Assembly (NCBI GenBank): GCA_020072815.1
Contig: JAIQGE010000007.1
Coordinates: forward strand, 232,449 to 296,448
Length of the DNA: 64,000 nt
Direction: 5' to 3'
Source of the DNA: Terriglobia bacterium
Lineage (GTDB): Bacteria; Acidobacteriota; Terriglobia; Terriglobales; Acidobacteriaceae
The notes under the pieces were generated by a model. That model was not told the DNA's origin. It saw only the letters and a list, made by a program, of their open reading frames with translations, and ran no database searches. Positions 26,814 through 36,138 of the stretch are shown here, one piece after another (position 1 is the first letter of the stretch; each line of letters starts with the position of its first letter). Both the position numbers and the translations under genes were made by a program.

Positions 26814-26844
26814 CCTTTGTGTTCCTTCGTGTCCTTTGTGGTTA
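26813..26844 (-). repeat. Right 32-bp inverted repeat of the GxxExxY unit
   Basis: Perfect reverse complement of 26367-26398. The first base is the last base of the GxxExxY stop codon. It ends 27 bp before the fadE start codon. Confidence 0.95.
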
Positions 26845-26871
26845 GTCTTTTGGGTTTTTGAGGAGAAATCT

Positions 26872-28668
26872 ATGGCAACAATCGCAGTCCCAACCAAGAC
26901 CAAGCTGGTGGGTGGAAGTTTTCTGATTGAAGAACACACCACCGACCAGGTCTTTACTCCGGAAGATCTCACGGAAGAACACCTGCAAATCGTCCAGACC
27001 ACGCAGGAGTTCGCCAAGAATGAGATCATCCCCAACATTGAGAAGATTGAGCACAAGGAGTTCGCCGTCACCCGCGGGTTGATCAAGAAGGCCTGCGAGA
27101 TCGGCATTGCCAATGTGGACATTCCGGAGCAGTACGGCGGCTCGGACATGGACAAGATCTCCTCGGCGCTCATCAACGAACATATCTCCGTTTCCGGCAG
27201 CTTCAGCGTGGCCTTTGGCGGCCACGTGGGCATCGGCACGCTGCCCATTGTTTACTTTGGCACCGCGGAGCAAAAAGCCAAGTATCTGCCCAAGCTGGCG
27301 TCGGGTGAACTGGTGGCGGCGTACGCGTTGTCGGAATCAACGTCGGCGTCGGACGCCATGAACGCCCGCACCAAGGCCGTGCTCTCACCCGACGGCAAAG
27401 AGTGGATCCTGAACGGCGAGAAGATGTGGATCACCAACGGCGGCTTTGCCGACGTGTTCATCATCTTCGCGAAGATTGACGGCGAAAAGTTCTCGGCGTT
27501 CATCATCGAACGCGGCTTCCCCGGCTTCCAGTCCGGTGCGGAAGAGAAGAAGATGGGTATTCGCGGGTCTTCGACCACGCCCATCATCCTGAACGATTGT
27601 CGCGTGCCCAAGGAGAATTTACTGGGCGAAGTCGGCAAAGGACACATCATCGCGTTCAACACACTGAACATTGGCCGCTTCAAACTGGGCGCCGGCGTGG
27701 TGGGCGGCGCGCGCAATGCTCTGAATAACTCCATTGGCTATGCCAAGCAGCGCAAGGCGTTCGGCAAGAACCTGTCCGACTTCGGCATGATCAAGGAAAA
27801 GCTGGCGCGGATGGCCGTGGGCGTGTACACCGGCGAAAGCATGTCTTACCGCACGGTGGGCATGATTGACGCCGCGATGAGTGAGATTGACAAGAACTCG
27901 CCCACCGCTTACAAGGAAACCGCCAAGAACATTGAAGAGTACGCGGTGGAATGCTCCATCCTCAAAGTTTTCGGGTCGGAGATGCTGGATTTCGTGGTGG
28001 ACGAGACGGTCCAGATCTACGGCGGCTACGGCTTTGTGGAAGAGTATCCGGCGGAGCGGGCGTATCGCGACTCGCGCGTGAACCGCATCTTTGAAGGCAC
28101 CAACGAGATCAACCGCATGATCATCACCGGATGGCTGCTCAAGCGGGCCATGAAAGGCCAACTGGCCCTCATGCCGGCCATCAAGAAGCTCACGGAAGAA
28201 GTCATGTCCGGAGCGACACCGGACGCGCCGGAGGGTCCTCTCTCCGCCGAGCGCGTCATGGTTTCCAACGCCAAGAAAGCCGGGCTGATGCTGGCCGGCG
28301 CCGCGGCGCAAAAATACATGATGGACCTGGAAAACCAGCAGGAAATCCTGGGCGCGATTGCCGACATGGTGATTGAAGCCTACGCCATGGATTCCACCGT
28401 GCTGCGCACCCAGAAACTGATCGAACGCCAGGGCGAAGCTAAGTCCCAACTGGCCATCGCCATGTGCCAGGTCAGCTTGTCGGAGTCCATCCTGAAGATA
28501 GAAGGCGCGGCGCGGAGGGTCGTAGCGGCGGTGGCCGAAGGCGACATGATGCGCACGCAACTGGTGATCCTGCGGCGGCTCTTCAAGCACGAGCCGGTCA
28601 ACGTGATCGCCCTGACCCAGCTAATTGCCAACCGGCTGGCGGAAGCCGGGAAGTACGTGCTGGCATAG
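26872..28668 (+). CDS. fadE: Acyl-CoA dehydrogenase, FadE type
   Basis: 598 residues from ATG 26872, with GAGGAG upstream. It carries the flavin/substrate block AYALSESTSASDAMNARTKA, GEKMWITNGGFADVFIIFAK, the middle beta domain, and the C-terminal QIYGGYGFVEEYPAERAYRD and RIFEGTNEINR motifs. The extra C-terminal helical domain (about 430-598) makes it the long FadE/ACAD9-like class found in Bacillus. It oxidises acyl-CoA to enoyl-CoA with FAD, feeding an electron transfer flavoprotein not present here. The GxxExxY unit separates it from fadA. A strong terminator follows, marking the end of the operon. Confidence 0.94.
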   Translation: MATIAVPTKTKLVGGSFLIEEHTTDQVFTPEDLTEEHLQIVQTTQEFAKNEIIPNIEKIEHKEFAVTRGLIKKACEIGIANVDIPEQYGGSDMDKISSALINEHISVSGSFSVAFGGHVGIGTLPIVYFGTAEQKAKYLPKLASGELVAAYALSESTSASDAMNARTKAVLSPDGKEWILNGEKMWITNGGFADVFIIFAKIDGEKFSAFIIERGFPGFQSGAEEKKMGIRGSSTTPIILNDCRVPKENLLGEVGKGHIIAFNTLNIGRFKLGAGVVGGARNALNNSIGYAKQRKAFGKNLSDFGMIKEKLARMAVGVYTGESMSYRTVGMIDAAMSEIDKNSPTAYKETAKNIEEYAVECSILKVFGSEMLDFVVDETVQIYGGYGFVEEYPAERAYRDSRVNRIFEGTNEINRMIITGWLLKRAMKGQLALMPAIKKLTEEVMSGATPDAPEGPLSAERVMVSNAKKAGLMLAGAAAQKYMMDLENQQEILGAIADMVIEAYAMDSTVLRTQKLIERQGEAKSQLAIAMCQVSLSESILKIEGAARRVVAAVAEGDMMRTQLVILRRLFKHEPVNVIALTQLIANRLAEAGKYVLA

Positions 28669-28693
28669 ACCGATCCTCGCTTCTTCAAGCAAC

Positions 28694-28728
28694 AAAAAGC
28701 GGGACCATTTCTGGTCCCGCTTTTTTGT
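28694..28728 (+). terminator. Rho-independent terminator of the fad operon
   Basis: Stem AAAAAGCGGGACC / GGTCCCGCTTTTTT with loop ATTTCT, then GTTTT. The A-rich and T-rich flanks make it potentially bidirectional, serving also the convergent peptidase gene. Confidence 0.92.
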
Positions 28729-28748
28729 TTTACGTTGGAGGTTGAAAG

Positions 28749-30161
28749 TTACTGAAGAGCAGCCAGGGCGTTGATGCGTCCCTTGCCGGTCTGGGGATCG
28801 GCGCCAGGTTTCAGGATGTCATCGGCAGAGTGCTCGATGATCGCCTTTAGCTGGGCTGGCGCCATGTGTCCGAACTTGCCCACGATCAAGGCCGCTTCGC
28901 CGGAAACGTGGGGAGCGGCCATGGAAGTACCGATGGCGAAGAAGTAAAGATTACCTCCTCCCGAGGTCTTTCCTCCCGGGCTGAGCACAAAGTCCAGCAC
29001 AAAGCAGTTGGTGGTGATCACACCAACGTGGCAAACCTGGCTGGTGGGGGTAAATACGGCATCTCCGCCGGGAGCGGCCACATTGATGACCGATTGGCCG
29101 AAGTTGCTATAGGAGGCCAGGCGGTCGAACACTGTGTTGGCGCCGAACACGGCCGAGCCGATAGGGCCGGTGGCGGAGATGGCCATGCCGTTGCCGGATT
29201 GCGCCGGCACAGTCATGATGCGGCTGTTCAGGTCCACACCGTCATTGCCGGCGGAGCTGACAATCAGCGTGCCGTTCGCGGTGGCGTGGTTGACGGCGCG
29301 GTTGAGGGCTTCAATCAACTTAGCGGTGCCGTTGCCTCCGCCTGCGTTGATGCGGTCAAAGGTTGCGCCCAGGCTCATGTTGACAACGTCCGCATGGACC
29401 AGCGGGCCAGAAGCATATTCCAGGCCGGCAATCACGGAAGCAAAGGAGCCGCTGCCGGAGTTGCGCAATACCTTTACCATAACCAGTTCGGCGTTGGGGG
29501 CCACGCCCTGCGTGCCGATGCCGTTGATGGGAGCTGCAATAATGCCGCCCACGTGGGTCGCATGGCTGAACTGGCTGTTGTTGGGGAAGATGAAGCTGGG
29601 TTCGGTGGGCACGAACGAGGTGCTCAGTCCGATGTTCAAGTTGGCCGCGATGTCAATATGGCTGGCGACAATACCGGTATCCAGGATGGCCACACGCGCG
29701 CGCGCCACGCCATTGCCGCGATCGCCATTGTCGGCGGTAACGTCCGCGTGGATTTGGCGCAGGTTCCACTGGTTGGGGCTGAAAGTCTCATGATTAGCCA
29801 GGGGCAGAGCTGACGATGCGTCCGGCGGCGGTACCGCGGCATCATCGATTACCATGCCGGCGTCAGTCGCCATTTCGTTGGGTGGGATCCACTGTACTTC
29901 CTGGTCTTCAGTTACCGACTGCACGCCGGAGAGGGCCGCAGCCTGCACGGCAAAGTTGGGATCGCTGGATTGGGCCACCACGATGCCGATTGCGTCGTAT
30001 TGCGCGATCACGCTGGATCCCAGAGCGGAGGCAAAATTCGTGCTGCCGGCGCCTTGTCCCTTGGCCATGATCACAAACGTTTTTGTCGGGTTTTGCGCCA
30101 TGGCAGCGGCCATGGCAATTAAGCAAACAAACAAAAGGATGCTAAGGGTTCTTTTCAACAT
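28749..30161 (-). CDS. Secreted subtilisin-like (S8) serine peptidase
   Basis: 470 residues from ATG 30161, with GAGGAG upstream; an in-frame start at 30236 is less likely. Signal peptide [18 protein letters not shown] is followed by an I9-like propeptide (about 25-110: [20 protein letters not shown]). The catalytic set is complete: Asp in [14 protein letters not shown], His in [13 protein letters not shown], Asn in SSAGNDGVD, Ser in [16 protein letters not shown]. Two cysteines in [17 protein letters not shown] may form a disulfide. It is probably a secreted scavenging protease. It is convergent with fadE, sharing the terminator. Confidence 0.93.
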   Translation of the reverse strand: MLKRTLSILLFVCLIAMAAAMAQNPTKTFVIMAKGQGAGSTNFASALGSSVIAQYDAIGIVVAQSSDPNFAVQAAALSGVQSVTEDQEVQWIPPNEMATDAGMVIDDAAVPPPDASSALPLANHETFSPNQWNLRQIHADVTADNGDRGNGVARARVAILDTGIVASHIDIAANLNIGLSTSFVPTEPSFIFPNNSQFSHATHVGGIIAAPINGIGTQGVAPNAELVMVKVLRNSGSGSFASVIAGLEYASGPLVHADVVNMSLGATFDRINAGGGNGTAKLIEALNRAVNHATANGTLIVSSAGNDGVDLNSRIMTVPAQSGNGMAISATGPIGSAVFGANTVFDRLASYSNFGQSVINVAAPGGDAVFTPTSQVCHVGVITTNCFVLDFVLSPGGKTSGGGNLYFFAIGTSMAAPHVSGEAALIVGKFGHMAPAQLKAIIEHSADDILKPGADPQTGKGRINALAALQ

Positions 30162-30386
30162 TTGATGCTCCTCGAATACTCGGATGCAGATTTTTGATAG
30201 GGTGCCTGCCGGCCCAGATGTTTCGGGACTGGACATCGTTACCGGATCAGGTGTGAAGCGAACCTGGGGCCCAAAAAATTACCCCGCTAATCTACTACGG
30301 ACGGTGGCCTGTTGGATAGGCCGCGCCAGGGATTAGGTTGATCGTGCTGCATTTTTGTGCATCTCCGGAGCGCCCGTAACATCTCT

Positions 30387-30890
30387 ATGGCCATGGCCAA
30401 CACCGAATGTCTCCGCATCGCCGACCAACTCCGCCGGGCCTTTGACGGTAACGCTTTTCATGGCGACCCATTGAGCAAGATCCTGCAGGACGTCAGCGCG
30501 GAACAAGCTGCGGCGCATCCGATGGCGGGAGCGCATTCCATATGGGAACTGCTGCTGCACGTGGAAGGGTGGACCCGGGTTACAGCCGAAGCTATTGACG
30601 GCAAAGCCATGCCCGGCTGGCCCGTCGCTGGCGATGGTTCGGATTTTGTGGACTGGCCCGCCGTGCCGCAGCCGACGGCCGAAGCATGGCAAGCTGCCGT
30701 CGCCAGCCTGCTCGCCACGGGACGCCAGTTGTCGGAGCGCATCGCTCAATCTTCCGACTCACGCCTAAGCGAGTTTGTCCCCGGCCGCAAGTACGACTTC
30801 TATTTCCTCCTGCACGGCATTGTCCAGCACAGCTTGTATCACGCGGGACAGATCGCGCTGCTGAAGAAGGCGGTGTCCGCGACGAGGTGA
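30387..30890 (+). CDS. DinB/YfiT-family putative metal-dependent hydrolase
   Basis: 167 residues from ATG 30387 (MAMANTECLRIADQL). The four-helix DinB fold is indicated by the conserved metal-binding histidines: one in HSIWELLLHVEGW (about residue 55) and two in LHGIVQHSLYHAGQIALLK at the C-terminus. Such proteins act as thiol S-transferases or have unknown roles. No neighbour suggests a pathway. An in-frame start at 30357 would add ten residues; no strong binding site discriminates between them. Confidence 0.85.
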   Translation: MAMANTECLRIADQLRRAFDGNAFHGDPLSKILQDVSAEQAAAHPMAGAHSIWELLLHVEGWTRVTAEAIDGKAMPGWPVAGDGSDFVDWPAVPQPTAEAWQAAVASLLATGRQLSERIAQSSDSRLSEFVPGRKYDFYFLLHGIVQHSLYHAGQIALLKKAVSATR

Positions 30891-31029
30891 TCGTTTTTCA
30901 TCCGGATTTGGATTTTCAGGGGCTGTGTTACCCCGGCGTTCCACTAAATCGATAGAGGCCCGGCATGCGGCCAACCTCGCCATTTCCTCATTGTCCTGAG
31001 CGGCGGCTTGCTATAAAGTTCTTCTCAAT

Positions 31030-31473
31030 ATGTGCCCAGACAATTTGACCGCTCGCCTGAGCCAGGGCGAGATTGAATCCGCTGTGCGGAGATTTTGGGA
31101 GTTGTTTGCTTCCAAGAGGACCGAGCAGTGGCAAAGCTACTATGCCGACGTAGCGTTGGTATTCGGTACGGCGTCCAAACGGCCGGAACCGGCGCGCTTG
31201 GTGGTGTTGCGCCGCCAGCGGGAATATCTCTCCAGCGCCGCGCGCATGACCATTGACGTAAGCCGCGTAGAAGTGGAGTTGCTGGGGCCGGACTGCGCCG
31301 TGGCCGCGTACCTCTTGCGGCTGCACGCCGAGCAGATCGCCAAGCTCTCCGCCGACGGCCACAAAGATTCGGAAGAGCATCTGGACAACGCCCGCGTCAC
31401 CCACGTTTTTCATCGCCAGGAAGATGGCGATCTGAAGATTGTCCACGAGCATATTTCCGCGCCGTGGGCGTAG
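31030..31473 (+). CDS. NTF2-like (DUF4440/SnoaL-type) protein
   Basis: 147 residues with no signal peptide. Residues 14-145 read as the cone-shaped NTF2-like fold: a helix EIESAVRRFWELFASKRTEQ, then strand-rich segments AALVFGTASKRPEP..., RVEVELLGPDCAVAAYLLRL, ARVTHVFHRQEDGDLKIVHEH and a final ISAPW. The last pattern is typical of DUF4440/ketosteroid isomerase-like proteins. The biochemical role cannot be given. It is a single gene between DinB and the efflux operon. Confidence 0.75.
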   Translation: MCPDNLTARLSQGEIESAVRRFWELFASKRTEQWQSYYADVALVFGTASKRPEPARLVVLRRQREYLSSAARMTIDVSRVEVELLGPDCAVAAYLLRLHAEQIAKLSADGHKDSEEHLDNARVTHVFHRQEDGDLKIVHEHISAPWA

Positions 31474-31591
31474 GCAACTGGCCAGTCCGGCAGACGAAAC
31501 CGCCAGTTTACGCTTCACTCCTCAGAGTTTCCTTCCCAGATATCGCCGTGGCGTCCTCTGAAATTGCATCCTGAGCGGCCGGGTGATAATC

Positions 31592-31609
31592 TAACTAACT
31601 GGTTAATTA
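31592..31609. promoter_or_regulatory. Candidate TetR-type operator upstream of the efflux operon
   Basis: TAACTAAC-TG-GTTAATTA is a palindrome with one mismatch in 8-bp half-sites. It lies 79 bp before the TolC start codon and resembles operators of TetR repressors that control drug-efflux operons. The regulator gene itself is not in the window. Confidence 0.55.
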
Positions 31610-31687
31610 ATTCCCGCGGCGGCAACTGCAGCCGCAGGCAACAGCGCTTTTACTAAGACTTTATTACTCGATTGAGGTTCGTAAGAG

Positions 31688-33211
31688 ATGCCCCGCTCCA
31701 TCTTTCTAAGCCCCATTGGAAGCCCCCAAATCCGAGCCAGAGATTGGATCGTCCAGGCAAGAGCTGGCGCAATCGCAGCGCTGGCGTTCGTTTTGCTTGG
31801 CGCGATACCCGGACTGGCACAGATTCCTGGAGTCGGCGTGGCCACTTCGAACCGCCCGGAGCAGCAATCGCCCGCGGTGACGCCGGTCCAGCCGCCCTCC
31901 ACCGACGCGCTGAGCGGAAGCGGCATTACTGACAAGCTGGTCCCGGAGACAATCCAGCTTTCGATTCTTGATGCCATTGATCGCGGCCTGAAGCACAACC
32001 TGGCGTTGTTGCTGTCGCAGGAGCAGACCGAGTCGGCGCGGGCGCAGTGGCGCCGGAGTTTGAGCGCGTTGTTGCCGAACCTGAGCGGCAACGTGAGCGA
32101 AAGCGTCAACCAAATCAACCTGGCAGCGTTTGGTATCCCGCTGCCGCAGGGGCTGACGTCGCCCATTGTCGGGCCGTTTGGCGTGTTTGATGCCCGCGCC
32201 AGCATGAGCGATACGGTGCTGGACTTCAGCGCCATGAATCGCATTCGCTCCGCCGCGGAAAACGAGAAAGTTGCGCGCTTCACCGTGCAGGACGCGCGCG
32301 AACTGGTGGTCCTGGCCGTCGGCAACGAATATCTGATCACGCAGGCCAACGCGGCCCGCCTGGAAACGGCGAAAGCCCAGCTCACCACCGATCAAACCAT
32401 TTTCCAGCAAGCGGTGGACATGAAGAAGGCCGGCGTCAGCGCCGGGATTGACGTGTTGCGCGCCCAGGTGCAGATGCAAGCGCAGCAGCAGCGCGTGCTG
32501 GCCAGCCAGAACCAGTATGAGCGGCAAAAGATGGTGCTGGCCCGCATCATCGGGCTGCCCGTCTCGCAGGCCTTCGAGTTGACTGACAAAATCCCTTACG
32601 CGCCGCTGCCCGAACTGAATTTTGACCAGGCCCTGGCGCACGCCTATGTCCATCGTCCGGAGTATCTGGCAGGTGTGTCGCGCGTCCGCGTGGCGGAGTT
32701 CGCGGTGAAGGCAGCGCGTGGAGAAGCCCTGCCCACCATCGAGGTAAACGGCGCTTACGGATGGATTGGACCCTCGCCGGGAAAAGCCGACGCTACTTAC
32801 AACCTGGGGGCGGGGATCAAGATTCCCATTTTTCAGGGCGGCAAGGTCAAGGCCGACGTCAACCAGGCGGAGACCGACTTGCGCCAGGCCAAGATGCAAC
32901 TGGAAAACTTGCGCAACCGGGTTGAATTTGAAATTCGCGCTGCTTTGCTGGACGTGAAGACATCCAATGAGCAGGTGCTGGTGGCGCGGCAATCCATTGA
33001 GTTGGCGGCCGAGCAGCTGAAGGAAGCGCAAGACCGCTACGCGGCCGGAGTTTCCGGCAGCCTGGAAGTTGTGCAGGCGCAGGAAGCCGTGGCCAACGCC
33101 AATGAGACCCATATTCAGGCGTTGTACCAGAACAACGTAGCCAAACTGACGCTGGCCCGCGCGCTGGGTGTGGCGGAGCAACAAACAAAATCGTTTCTCG
33201 GAGGAAAGTAG
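31688..33211 (+). CDS. TolC-family outer-membrane efflux protein
   Basis: 507 residues. A long N-terminal leader (hydrophobic IAALAFVLLGAIPGLA) directs export. Two outer-membrane efflux protein repeats follow, with the typical long coiled helices: KHNLALLLSQEQTESARAQW, ETAKAQLTTDQTIFQQAVDM, RQAKMQLENLRNRVEFEIRA and ELAAEQLKEAQDRYAAGVSG. It forms the outer-membrane channel of a tripartite pump. It is the first gene of an operon with the adaptor (1 bp gap) and the MFS pump. Confidence 0.92.
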   Translation: MPRSIFLSPIGSPQIRARDWIVQARAGAIAALAFVLLGAIPGLAQIPGVGVATSNRPEQQSPAVTPVQPPSTDALSGSGITDKLVPETIQLSILDAIDRGLKHNLALLLSQEQTESARAQWRRSLSALLPNLSGNVSESVNQINLAAFGIPLPQGLTSPIVGPFGVFDARASMSDTVLDFSAMNRIRSAAENEKVARFTVQDARELVVLAVGNEYLITQANAARLETAKAQLTTDQTIFQQAVDMKKAGVSAGIDVLRAQVQMQAQQQRVLASQNQYERQKMVLARIIGLPVSQAFELTDKIPYAPLPELNFDQALAHAYVHRPEYLAGVSRVRVAEFAVKAARGEALPTIEVNGAYGWIGPSPGKADATYNLGAGIKIPIFQGGKVKADVNQAETDLRQAKMQLENLRNRVEFEIRAALLDVKTSNEQVLVARQSIELAAEQLKEAQDRYAAGVSGSLEVVQAQEAVANANETHIQALYQNNVAKLTLARALGVAEQQTKSFLGGK

Positions 33212-33212
33212 A

Positions 33213-34445
33213 GTGGCGGACCTGAGAGTTGTCGCGGAAGAAACTGAAGAGGAAACCGTGGAGTCGGCCGGCCTTCCGTCGCAGGAAGAATTGCTGCCCG
33301 CAGCGAGCGAGCCCGCAGCTGGCTTCTTGCGCGCGCACGCCAAATGGATGGCGATCATTGTTGTTGCGGCGATTTTGGTCGGCACTTATTTTGTCTGGTC
33401 GTATTACACGGTCCGCGAATCCACGGACGACGCGCAGGTTGACGGCCACATCAATCCCATCAGCGCGCGCATCTCCGGAACGGCGATCAAGGTCCTGCAC
33501 GAGGACAACGATTTCGTCCAGGCCGGAACTTTGCTGGTGGAGCTGGACCCCAAGGACTATCAAGTCGCGGTGGCCAGGGCCAATGCCGATCTGGCCAACG
33601 CGAAAGCCAGTTCCACGGCGGCCAACGTGGGCGTGCCCATTGCCGCCACCACCAGTTCCAGCCAGTTGGCTGCGGCCGACGCTGCGGTGAAAGCCGCAGA
33701 CAAGGAAGTGATCGCCGCGCAGGCCCGCGTGCAGGAAGCACAAGCCAACTACACCAAAGTCACTGCCGACCTCAAGCGCATGGAGCAACTGGTGCAGAAG
33801 GATGAAATCTCGCGCCAGCAATATGACGCAGCCGTGGCCGCCGCCGGTTCCAGCCGCGCCGCACTTGATGCCGCGATTGCGTCGGAAGCCAGCGCGCAGA
33901 GCCGCGCCGCGCAGGCCCGGGCCCAGGCTGATTCTGCCCGCACCGTTCCCGAGCAAATGAAGGTCATCCGCGCCCAGGCCGGGGCTGCTTCGGCGGAAGT
34001 GGAGAAGAACCAAGCCATGCTGGCCCAAGCCGGACTGAACCTGGACTACACCAAAATCGTAGCGCCGGTCAGCGGCGTCCTCAGCAAACGCAACATTGAG
34101 CCAGGCCAGGTGGTGCAGCCGGGCCAGCCGTTGTTCGCGATCGTGGACCTGGACGACATCTGGGTCACCGCCAACTTCAAGGAAAACCAGCTGAAGAACA
34201 TGAAGCCCGGCCAGCCGGTGAAGATCCACATTGACGCCTATGGCCGCGACTACGACGGCAAAGTGGAATCCATCGGCGCCGCAACAGGAGCGCGCTTCAG
34301 CCTGCTGCCGCCGGAAAATGCCACCGGCAACTACGTGAAAGTTGTCCAGCGAATTCCGGTCCGCATCCGCATTGATAAAGGACAAGACCCCAATCATCTT
34401 CTGCGTCCGGGGATGTCGGCGTTGCCGGTCGTGCTCATAAAGTAA
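33213..34445 (+). CDS. HlyD/EmrA-family membrane-fusion (adaptor) protein
   Basis: 410 residues from GTG 33213, with GGAGGAAAG upstream and just one base after the TolC stop. One N-terminal membrane helix (WMAIIVVAAILVGTYFVW, about 47-66) is followed by the first lipoyl half-motif DDAQVDGHINPISARISGTA, a long Ala/Gln-rich coiled coil (about 115-270), and the second half-motif VAPVSGVLSKRNIEPGQVV. It bridges the inner-membrane MFS pump to TolC. The stop overlaps the next start codon (TAATG), implying translational coupling. Confidence 0.93.
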   Translation: MADLRVVAEETEEETVESAGLPSQEELLPAASEPAAGFLRAHAKWMAIIVVAAILVGTYFVWSYYTVRESTDDAQVDGHINPISARISGTAIKVLHEDNDFVQAGTLLVELDPKDYQVAVARANADLANAKASSTAANVGVPIAATTSSSQLAAADAAVKAADKEVIAAQARVQEAQANYTKVTADLKRMEQLVQKDEISRQQYDAAVAAAGSSRAALDAAIASEASAQSRAAQARAQADSARTVPEQMKVIRAQAGAASAEVEKNQAMLAQAGLNLDYTKIVAPVSGVLSKRNIEPGQVVQPGQPLFAIVDLDDIWVTANFKENQLKNMKPGQPVKIHIDAYGRDYDGKVESIGAATGARFSLLPPENATGNYVKVVQRIPVRIRIDKGQDPNHLLRPGMSALPVVLIK

Positions 34446-36004
34446 TGAGTGAGCATAGCCAACCGGTCATCAATCCGTGGATCGTTGCCATCTCGGTGAT
34501 GCTCGGCACCTTCATGGAGGTGCTGGACACCACGGTGGTCAACGTCTCACTCCCGCACATCGCCGGGAACCTTTCCGCCAGCACGGACGAGGCCACGTGG
34601 GTGTTGACGTCGTACCTCGTCGCCAACGCCATTGTGCTGCCGCTTACCGGATGGCTGGCCAACCACTTTGGACGGCGCAACATCCTGCTGATCTCAGTCG
34701 CAGGATTCACCATCTTCTCTTTCCTCTGCGGCGTCGCGCCGAACCTGCCCGCGCTGATCGTCTTCCGCGTGCTGCAGGGCGCAACCGGCGGCGGACTGCA
34801 GCCGCTCTCGCAAGCCATCCTGATGGAGGCTTTCCCGCCGGCCCAGCGCGGCAAAGCCATGGCCTTCTGGGCGCTGGGAATTGTGGTGGCGCCCATGCTG
34901 GGGCCGGTGGTCGGCGGCTGGATCACCGACAGTTACAGTTGGCGATGGCTGTTCTACATCAATATTCCCATCGGCATTGCCGCCGTGGTCATGGCCATGA
35001 TGTACATCCACGACCCGCCGTACATCAAGCGCGGCAAAGGCGGCGTGGACTACTGGGGCATCGGGCTGCTGGCCGTGGGCATTGGCGCGCTGCAGATCAT
35101 GCTGGACAAAGGCCAGGAAGAGGACTGGTTCGCATCGCATTTCATTGTGATTCTTACCGTCATCACCGTGCTGGGCCTGGGCTTCTTTGTGCTGCGCGAG
35201 CTGCTGACCAAACATCCCGTGGTCCATCTCAGCGTTTTCAAAATCAGGACGTACTCCACCGGCGTGTTCCTGATGACCGTGCTGGGCTTTGTGCTCTACG
35301 GCAGCACCGTGCTGATTCCGCTGTGGCTGCAGACGCTGATGGGCTACTCCGCCCTCGAAGCCGGCATGGCCATGCTGCCGCGCGGCCTGGGATCGTTTCT
35401 GTTCATGCCGGTCGTCGGGATACTGGTCAGCAAGGTAGATCCGCGCAAACTTCTGGCCAGCGGCTTGGCGATCTGCGGCTTCAGTTTGTATCTGCTCTCA
35501 CGCCTCAACCTGAACGCCGGCTACTGGGACATCTTCTGGCCGCAGTTCATGCAAGGCGCGTCCATGGGACTGCTGTTTGTTCCGCTGACCACCATCACCA
35601 ACGATCCCATTCCCAAACACGAGATGGGCAACGCCACCAGCTTGTTCAACCTGATGCGCAACATCGGGGCGAGCATCGGCATTGCCAGCGTGACCACCTT
35701 GGTGGCGCGCCACATGCAGATGCATACCAACACCCTCACCGAGCACGTCACGCGCTCCAACCCGGCCGCCGTGACCATGCTGCAAAACATCAAGGCCGGC
35801 CTGATGGCCGCCGGCGCGGACGCCGCCACCGCCACGCGTCAGGCTTACGCCGCGGTCTTCGGCATGGTCCAGCAACAGGCGGCGATGCAGTCGTATATTG
35901 ACGCGTTCTTCCTGCTGGCCATACTGTTCGCCGTGGTGATGCCTCTGGTGCTGATCATGAAGCGTCCGACGAAACAGGGCGGAGGGCCGGGCATGGGGCA
36001 TTGA
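34445..36004 (+). CDS. DHA2-family MFS drug transporter (EmrB type)
   Basis: 519 residues with 14 predicted membrane helices. Signature motifs of the DHA2 (14-TMS) group are present: LDTTVVNVSLPHIAGNL in TM1, the GRRNILL loop of motif A, and GPVVGGWITDSYSWRWLFYI (motif C). It exports drugs or other hydrophobic compounds with proton antiport, working with the adaptor and TolC. The substrate cannot be predicted. Starts by 1-bp overlap with the adaptor gene. Ends before AT-rich repeat DNA and the Argonaute locus. Confidence 0.94.
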   Translation: MSEHSQPVINPWIVAISVMLGTFMEVLDTTVVNVSLPHIAGNLSASTDEATWVLTSYLVANAIVLPLTGWLANHFGRRNILLISVAGFTIFSFLCGVAPNLPALIVFRVLQGATGGGLQPLSQAILMEAFPPAQRGKAMAFWALGIVVAPMLGPVVGGWITDSYSWRWLFYINIPIGIAAVVMAMMYIHDPPYIKRGKGGVDYWGIGLLAVGIGALQIMLDKGQEEDWFASHFIVILTVITVLGLGFFVLRELLTKHPVVHLSVFKIRTYSTGVFLMTVLGFVLYGSTVLIPLWLQTLMGYSALEAGMAMLPRGLGSFLFMPVVGILVSKVDPRKLLASGLAICGFSLYLLSRLNLNAGYWDIFWPQFMQGASMGLLFVPLTTITNDPIPKHEMGNATSLFNLMRNIGASIGIASVTTLVARHMQMHTNTLTEHVTRSNPAAVTMLQNIKAGLMAAGADAATATRQAYAAVFGMVQQQAAMQSYIDAFFLLAILFAVVMPLVLIMKRPTKQGGGPGMGH

Positions 36005-36011
36005 GGGGAAT

Positions 36012-36040
36012 CGGTAAGTGGGTAATTTGGTAATTTGAGA
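36012..36040 (+). repeat. GGTAATTTG-type repeat
   Basis: GGTAAGTGGGTAATTTGGTA and following bases repeat the unit found in the inverted array at 12110-12205. It lies 8 bp after the MFS stop codon, at the edge of the low-GC Argonaute island. Confidence 0.65.
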
Positions 36041-36138
36041 TTGGGCGGCGGGAGTTGGGCTAAGCTGGCAATGGAATTCGGATGCAGCGCAAATTGTGCT
36101 ACTACCAAACATATTGCAATCTGCGACCCAGAGCTATA

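Larger units (their letters stand above)
26367..26844. mobile_element. Putative inverted-repeat-bounded GxxExxY unit inside the fad operon
   Basis: A 478-bp segment bounded by 32-bp perfect inverted repeats (26367-26398 and 26813-26844) that begin TAACCACAAAGGACACGAAG. The only gene inside starts 1 bp after the left repeat, and its stop codon overlaps the first base of the right repeat. No target-site duplication is visible and no transposase is present. The mobile nature is an inference from the repeats, the position between fadA and fadE, and solo repeat copies elsewhere (50798-50828; partial 12088-12107). Confidence 0.6.

Noticed and set aside
26367..26844. Classical IS element
   Set aside because: No transposase, no visible target-site duplication; the encoded protein is GxxExxY-like. 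It is listed as a putative unit only.
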